From positions 13,890,501 through 13,954,500 of the forward strand of contig OX387200.1 in NCBI GenBank assembly GCA_947561715.1: a stretch of DNA of 64,000 nt, written 5' to 3'. This stretch comes from Ascidia mentula. Lineage: Eukaryota > Chordata > Ascidiacea > Phlebobranchia > Ascidiidae. This document shows, in pieces, positions 58,426 through 64,000 of the stretch. How positions within the stretch are numbered: position 1 is the first letter of the stretch; each line of letters starts with the position of its first letter. The notes under the pieces are model-generated. The model had not been told where the DNA came from. It ran no database searches and saw nothing but the letters and a program-made list of their open reading frames with translations. A program made the translations under genes and the position numbers.

Positions 58426-58930
58426 GATTGTTTTGACGGATATGCACGTCTGAGATGATGTTCACGTGACTAGAAAGTAGGAAATAAACCTTTGTGTAAC
58501 TTGCGATCCACTCCACTTTCAATCGGACGATGGCACTGAAAAGATTATGCTCGCGCAATATCTTGTTGCCCTCTGTCAATTCTCAATCAGCAAAAAGCGT
58601 TTTTTGTTGAATCAATCATCGTTGTGGATCTGACACATTTATGCTTGTGATAATTGTCAACTATTCTTTCCAGCTGCAGTGGTTGACATTTTTGGAAAGA
58701 TCAAGTAATGAGGTAAAACTTAGCAGTATAGTTTCAATCAATTTCGTTGCTTCGGCACAAAATCTGGGTATACATGGATCCTTAATCCTTTGTCAATTTT
58801 TCGTTGTCACGGAATATTGTCCGTTCCAAATGTGCCTTATCTTTTGTAGACGCTGGAGTTGCGTATGCTTTTTGTTAGCCAAGACACAGTGATTTAGATT
58901 AAATGTCAGATTGTTGGACATGTGCTTCAG

Positions 58931-59002
58931 TCCTCGTTAGTATAGTGGTAAGTATCCCCGCCTGTCACGCGGGAGACCGGGGTTCGATTCCCCGACGGGG
59001 AG
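58931..59002 (+). tRNA. tRNA-Asp(GTC), Asp-b
   Basis: Intact, same as 25054. Confidence 0.95.
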
Positions 59003-60251
59003 AAATTTTATCAGAAATATATTCCATTGCATTTGTCACATGCCGAATGGCCGAATCGTGCTTATTTCATGTTCATAATTTATTTAAAAGGAACAATAGC
59101 AAATATAATGTCAGCACTGGTAAGAAGAAGAATGCGTGTATAGATTTCCTGCACAGTAATGTCAACGCAGATATTGCATGGGCGGATAAAAATGGCAACA
59201 ACGTATGGTGATAAATACGCGAGATTCACGAGTGAACGAGATGAAACTTTTCGTTGTACAACCACGTTTGTTTGGCGCAGGTAATAAACCTCTTATTACG
59301 CACAGGCCCTCATCAAATGCCGACAATGTCTGCCGTGTTGCTTTCGGAGCACTTTAGACATAAGTGAGGCGCACGAAGAGGACGATTTAGGACTGGAATC
59401 GACGTCCGATATGGGCATGAATGCTAAAATTCTTGACAGCGGGACACTTGAAGAATTTGTTGATGGTCGGCTTGCATTTGTAAAGATTCTTTCACATTTT
59501 CGTATACGCTTGCTTGTGGGATTGTGGTGGCGATCCTGCGTAATACTGTTACGTTGAGACGAAGAGTCGGCATCATCATCGAGGCGGGATCGTTTTCTTG
59601 ACTTTGGAGTGCTGCAGTTTAGCTCCGGTGGAAAGACACATACTTTCTGGCTAGTTGTGCGCTTTGAAACTTTAGTGATGATTCTTCTTGGTCGAGAGTC
59701 AACCTGAAGCGTTTCTTTCAGGACCTGCACACATGCAAAAAGAAACTTGTCAAACAATCGTCGATAGATCTCTTGACCAATTTAATAGTCAATTTTCGAA
59801 ACTTTACATAATTTACATGCTTTTGGGCCACTTACCATGCTGAGAAGAAGAACTTCTTCACTTTCGACGAATGTATGCATTACTTGCTCGTGATGTATTG
59901 CGCGTTTCAAAGTAAAAATATATTCTTGTTTTGTCCAATAGGAGTTGATGCGAGTTGTTAATGGATCCAACTTTTGTGGCAGCCATTTTATATTAATTGT
60001 TGAAGAGTGGAAGTAGAAAAAAAGAGAGAAACTCGCCATTGAGTTCTTTCATCATCCATCAACGCGCGTTATCTCAGTGTTGTTTTTCTGAATAACCTTC
60101 AAGTTTCTTATCGGCGCCCCGTGTCCGCTTCATCTTTTCGCTCGCTTGCGAAACGTGCCAACCAACTGGAATTTCAAAGAGTCGTCGCAAACTGCATCAC
60201 TGACAATCTAAGCATGCTCTTATTTCAACAAAAGAGGCTTCAAAGAACTTC

Positions 60252-60323
60252 GGGCTCGTCCGGGATTTGAACCCGGGACCTCTCGCACCCAAAGCGAGAA
60301 TCATACCCCTAGACCAACGAGCC
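60252..60323 (-). tRNA. tRNA-Pro(TGG)
   Basis: Intact, same as 26374. Confidence 0.96.
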
Positions 60324-60493
60324 GTGGTTGTATATCGTTTAATATACTTTGGGTTATATTGTTAAAAAGTAATTCGTGAAAAAACAACAAAAAATTATTT
60401 TCTGACCGACGAAACCAACACAATGCAATGCTTGAGCTGATGTGTGATTGCATGTGAAAAAGTTTGCACAGTCACCATACGATCCTTGGCATG

Positions 60494-60565
60494 TCCTCGT
60501 TAGTATAGTGGTGAGTATCCCCGCCTGTCACGCGGGAGACCGGGGTTCGATTCCCCGACGGGGAG
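60494..60565 (+). tRNA. tRNA-Asp(GTC), Asp-a
   Basis: Unchanged from 26616. Confidence 0.96.
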
Positions 60566-61070
60566 GATTGTTTTGACGGATATGCACGTCTGAGATGATG
60601 TTCACGTGACTAGAAAGTAGGAAATAAACCTTTGTGTAACTTGCGATCCACTCCACTTTCAATCGGACGATGGCACTGAAAAGATTATGCTCGCGCAATA
60701 TCTTGTTGCCCTCTGTCAATTCTCAATCAGCAAAAAGCGTTTTTTGTTGAATCAATCATCGTTGTGGATCTGACACATTTATGCTTGTGATAATTGTCAA
60801 CTATTCTTTCCAGCTGCAGTGGTTGACATTTTTGGAAAGATCAAGTAATGAGGTAAAACTTAGCAGTATAGTTTCAATCAATTTCGTTGCTTCGGCACAA
60901 AATCCGGGTATACATGGATCCTTAATCCTTTGTCAATTTTTCGTTGTCACGGAATATTGTCCGTTCCAAATGTGCCTTATCTTTTGAAGACGCTGGAGTT
61001 GCGTATGCTTTTTGTTAGCCAAGACACAGTGATTTAGATTAAATGTCAGATTGTTGGACATGTGCTTCAG

Positions 61071-61142
61071 TCCTCGTTAGTATAGTGGTAAGTATCCCCG
61101 CCTGTCACGCGGGAGACCGGGGTTCGATTCCCCGACGGGGAG
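61071..61142 (+). tRNA. tRNA-Asp(GTC), Asp-b
   Basis: Intact, same as 25054. Confidence 0.95.
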
Positions 61143-62391
61143 AAATTTTATCAGAAATATATTCCATTGCATTTGTCACATGCCGAATGGCCGAATCGTG
61201 CTTATTTCATGTTCATAATTTATTTAAAAGGAACAGTAGCAAATATAATGTCAGCACTGGTAAGAAGAAGAATGCGTGTATAGATTTCCTGCACAGTAAT
61301 GTCAACGCAGATATTGCATGGGCGGATAAAAATGGCAACAACGTATGGTGATAAATACGCGAGATTCACGAGTGAACGAGATGAAACTTTTCGTTGTACA
61401 ACCACGTTTGTTTGGCGCAGGTAATAAACCTCTTATTACGCACAGGCCCTCATCAAATGCCGACAATGTCTGCCGTGTTGCTTTCGGAGCACTTTAGACA
61501 TAAGTGAGGCGCACGAAGAGGACGATTTAGGACTGGAATCGACGTCCGATATGGGTATGAATGCTGAAATTCTTGACAGCGGGACACTTGAAGAATTTGT
61601 TGATGGTCGGCTTGCATTTGTAAAGATTCTTTCACATTTTCGTATACGCTTGCTTGTGGGATTGTGGTGGCGATCCTGCGTAATACTGTTACGTTGAGAC
61701 GAAGAGTCGGCATCATCATCGAGGCGGGATCGTTTTCTTGACTTTGGAGTGCTGCAGTTTAGCTCCGGTGGAAAGACACATACTTTCTGGCTAGTTGTGC
61801 GCTTTGAAACTTTAGTGATGATTCTTCTTGGTCGAGAGTCAACCTGAAGCGTTTCTTTCAGGACCTGCACACATGCAAAAAGAAACTTGTCAAACAATCG
61901 TCGATAGATCTCTTGACCAATTTAATAGTCAATTTTCGAAACTTTACATAATTTACATGCTTTTGGGCCACTTACCATGCTGAGAAGAAGAACTTCTTCA
62001 CTTTCGACGAATGTATGCATTACTTGCTCGTGATGTATTGCGCGTTTCAAAGTAAAAATATATTCTTGTTTTGTCCAATAGGAGTTGATGCGAGTTGTTA
62101 ATGGATCCAACTTTTGTGGCAGCCATTTTATATTAATTGTTGAAGAGTGGAAGTAGAAAAAAAGAGAGAAACTCGCCCTTGAGTTCTTTCATCATCCATC
62201 AACGCGCGTTATCTCAGTGTTGTTTTTCTGAATAACCTTCAAGTTTCTTATCGGCGCCCCGTGTCCGCTTCATCTTTTCGCTCGCTTGCGAAACGTGCCA
62301 ACCAACTGGAATTTCAAAGAGTCGTCGCAAACTGCGTCACTGACAATCTAAGCATGCTCTTATTTCAACAAAAGAGGCTTCAAAGAACTTC

Positions 62392-62463
62392 GGGCTCGTC
62401 CGGGATTTGAACCCGGGACCTCTCGCACCCAAAGCGAGAATCATACCCCTAGACCAACGAGCC
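62392..62463 (-). tRNA. tRNA-Pro(TGG)
   Basis: Intact, same as 26374; last Pro in the window. Confidence 0.96.
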
Positions 62464-62633
62464 GTGGTTGTATATCGTTTAATATACTTTGGGTTATATT
62501 GTTAAAAAGTAATTCGTGAAAAAACAACAAAAAATTATTTTCTGACCGACGAAACCAACACAATGCAATGCTTGAGCTGATGTGTGATTGCATGTGAAAA
62601 AGTTTGCACAGTCACCATACGATCCTTGGCATG

Positions 62634-62705
62634 TCCTCGTTAGTATAGTGGTGAGTATCCCCGCCTGTCACGCGGGAGACCGGGGTTCGATTCCCCGACG
62701 GGGAG
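62634..62705 (+). tRNA. tRNA-Asp(GTC), Asp-a
   Basis: Unchanged from 26616; last Asp-a in the window. Confidence 0.96.
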
Positions 62706-63210
62706 GATTGTTTTGACGGATATGCACGTCTGAGATGATGTTCACGTGACTAGAAAGTAGGAAATAAACCTTTGTGTAACTTGCGATCCACTCCACTTTC
62801 AATCGGACGATGGCACTGAAAAGATTATGCTCGCGCAATATCTTGTTGCCCTCTGTCAATTCTCAATCAGCAAAAAGCGTTTTTTGTTGAATCAATCATC
62901 GTTGTGGATCTGACACATTTATGCTTGTGATAATTGTCAACTATTCTTTCCAGCTGCAGTGGTTGACATTTTTGGAAAGATCAAGTAATGAGGTAAAACT
63001 TAGCAGTATAGTTTCAATCAATTTCGTTGCTTCGGCACAAAATCTGGGTATACATGGATCCTTAATCCTTTGTCAATTTTTCGTTGTCACGGAATATTGT
63101 CCGTTCCAAATGTGCCTTATCTTTTGAAGACGCTGGAGTTGCGTATGCTTTTTGTTAGCCAAGACACAGTGATTTAGATTAAATGTCAGATTGTTGGACA
63201 TGTGCTTCAG

Positions 63211-63281
63211 TCCTCGTTAGTATAGTGGTAAGTATCCCCGCCTGTCACGCGGGAGACCGGGGTTCGATTCCCCCTGGGGAG
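63211..63281 (+). tRNA. tRNA-Asp(GTC), Asp-b, 71 nt, acceptor-junction deletion
   Basis: T stem runs into CCCCCTGGGGAG: GAC at the T-stem/acceptor junction is replaced by CT, so the acceptor stem is one base short. Looks like a further step from the CCATGG variant (loss of its A). Probably defective. Confidence 0.75.
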
Positions 63282-64000
63282 AAATTTTATCAGAAATATA
63301 TTCCATTGCATTTGTCACATGCCGAATGGCCGAATCGTGCTTATTTCATGTTCATAATTTATTTAAAAGGAACAATAGCAAATATAATGTCAGCACTGGT
63401 AAGAAGAAGAATGCATGTATAGATTTCCTGCACAGTAATGTCAACGCAGATATTGCATGGGCGGATAAAAATGGCAACAACGTATGGTGATAAATACGCG
63501 AGATTCACGAGTGAACGAGATGAAACTTTTCGTTGTACAACCACGTTTGTTTGGCGCAGGTAATAAACCTCTTATTACGCACAGGCCCTCATCAAATGCC
63601 GACAATGTCTGCCGTGTTGCTTTCGGAGCACTTTAGACATAAGTGAGGCGCACGAAGAGGACGATTTAGGACTGGAATCGACGTCCGATATGGGCATGAA
63701 TGCTGAAATTCTTGACAGCGGGACACTTGAAGAATTTGTTGATGGTCGGCTTGCATTTGTAAAGATTCTTTCACATTTTCGTATACGCTTGCTTGTGGGA
63801 TTGTGGTGGCGATCCTGCGTAATACTGTTACGTTTAGACGAAGAGTCGGCATCATCATCGAGGCGGGATCGTTTTCTTGACTTTGGAGTGCTGCAGTTTA
63901 GCTCCGGTGGAAAGACACATACTTTCTGGCTAGTTGTGCGCTTTGAAACTTTAGTGATGATTCTTCTTGGTCGAGAGTCAACCTGAAGCGTTTCTTTCAG

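Larger units (their letters stand above)
23909..64000. repeat. Tandem array of a ~2,140-bp tRNA-Asp/Asp/Pro repeat unit, extending past the window
   Basis: Unit order on the plus strand: Asp-a (+), 509-bp spacer, Asp-b (+), about 1,250-bp spacer with a minus-strand reading frame, Pro (-), 170-bp spacer, next Asp-a. Asp-a starts: 26616, 28760, 30900, 33040, 35182, 37322, 39462, 41603, 43743, 45883, 46956, 47846, 49803, 51935, 54075, 56215, 58354, 60494, 62634. Spacings are 2,139-2,144 bp except 1,073, 890 and 1,957 around the shortened units and 2,132 where a small deletion lies. Units differ at scattered single bases. The left edge (23909-25125) holds two incomplete units lacking Pro. Confidence 0.97.

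Noticed and set aside
23909..64000. CRISPR-like or satellite interpretation of the regular repeats
   Set aside because: The unit is 2.1 kb with tRNA genes and no short repeat/spacer pattern; the context is an intron-bearing eukaryotic genome.

Overview
This is eukaryotic nuclear DNA, AT-rich, with short GT-AG introns and a 5'-truncated LINE copy. Gene content (a sugar-transporter gene, a LysM membrane-protein gene and a long-tailed class I myosin gene) points to an animal. Intron sizes of about 50-600 bp and compact spacing would suit an invertebrate deuterostome such as a tunicate, but the sequence does not prove the taxon.

Left part (1-23.9 kb): three split protein genes that I could assemble exon by exon. 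(1) An SLC5/SGLT-family sodium-solute symporter on the plus strand, 493-5007, 16 exons seen, 628 residues, first coding exon missing to the left. (2) A LYSMD3/4-type protein on the minus strand, 8558-7404, two exons, 336 residues. (3) A MYO1E/MYO1F-type myosin on the minus strand, 21742-12279, 27 coding exons, 3609 nt in one open frame (1202 residues) with motor, IQ, TH1, proline-rich TH2 and SH3 regions. Between (2) and (3) lies a dead L1/Tx1-like LINE fragment (9126-10404) flanked by a 14-bp target-site duplication.

Right part (23.9-64 kb, running off the window): a tandem array of a ~2,140-bp unit. Each unit carries two tRNA-Asp(GTC) genes on the plus strand (called Asp-a and Asp-b here) and one tRNA-Pro(TGG) gene on the minus strand, all with internal promoter boxes and Pol III T-runs. 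I count 41 tRNA-Asp copies (one truncated, one chimeric) and 17 tRNA-Pro copies. The space between Asp-b and Pro also holds a possible two-exon minus-strand reading frame of 210 codons with no recognisable family.

The array is the standout. Base changes at structurally important tRNA positions are shared by neighbouring or dispersed units. There is a shortened 890-bp unit that has itself been duplicated, a recombinant Asp gene at the left edge, and a ~2.6-kb block shared by units 14.6 kb apart. Together these suggest ongoing unequal exchange or conversion, comparable in kind to the tandem tDNA repeats known from Xenopus. Copy number in such an array depends on assembly quality.
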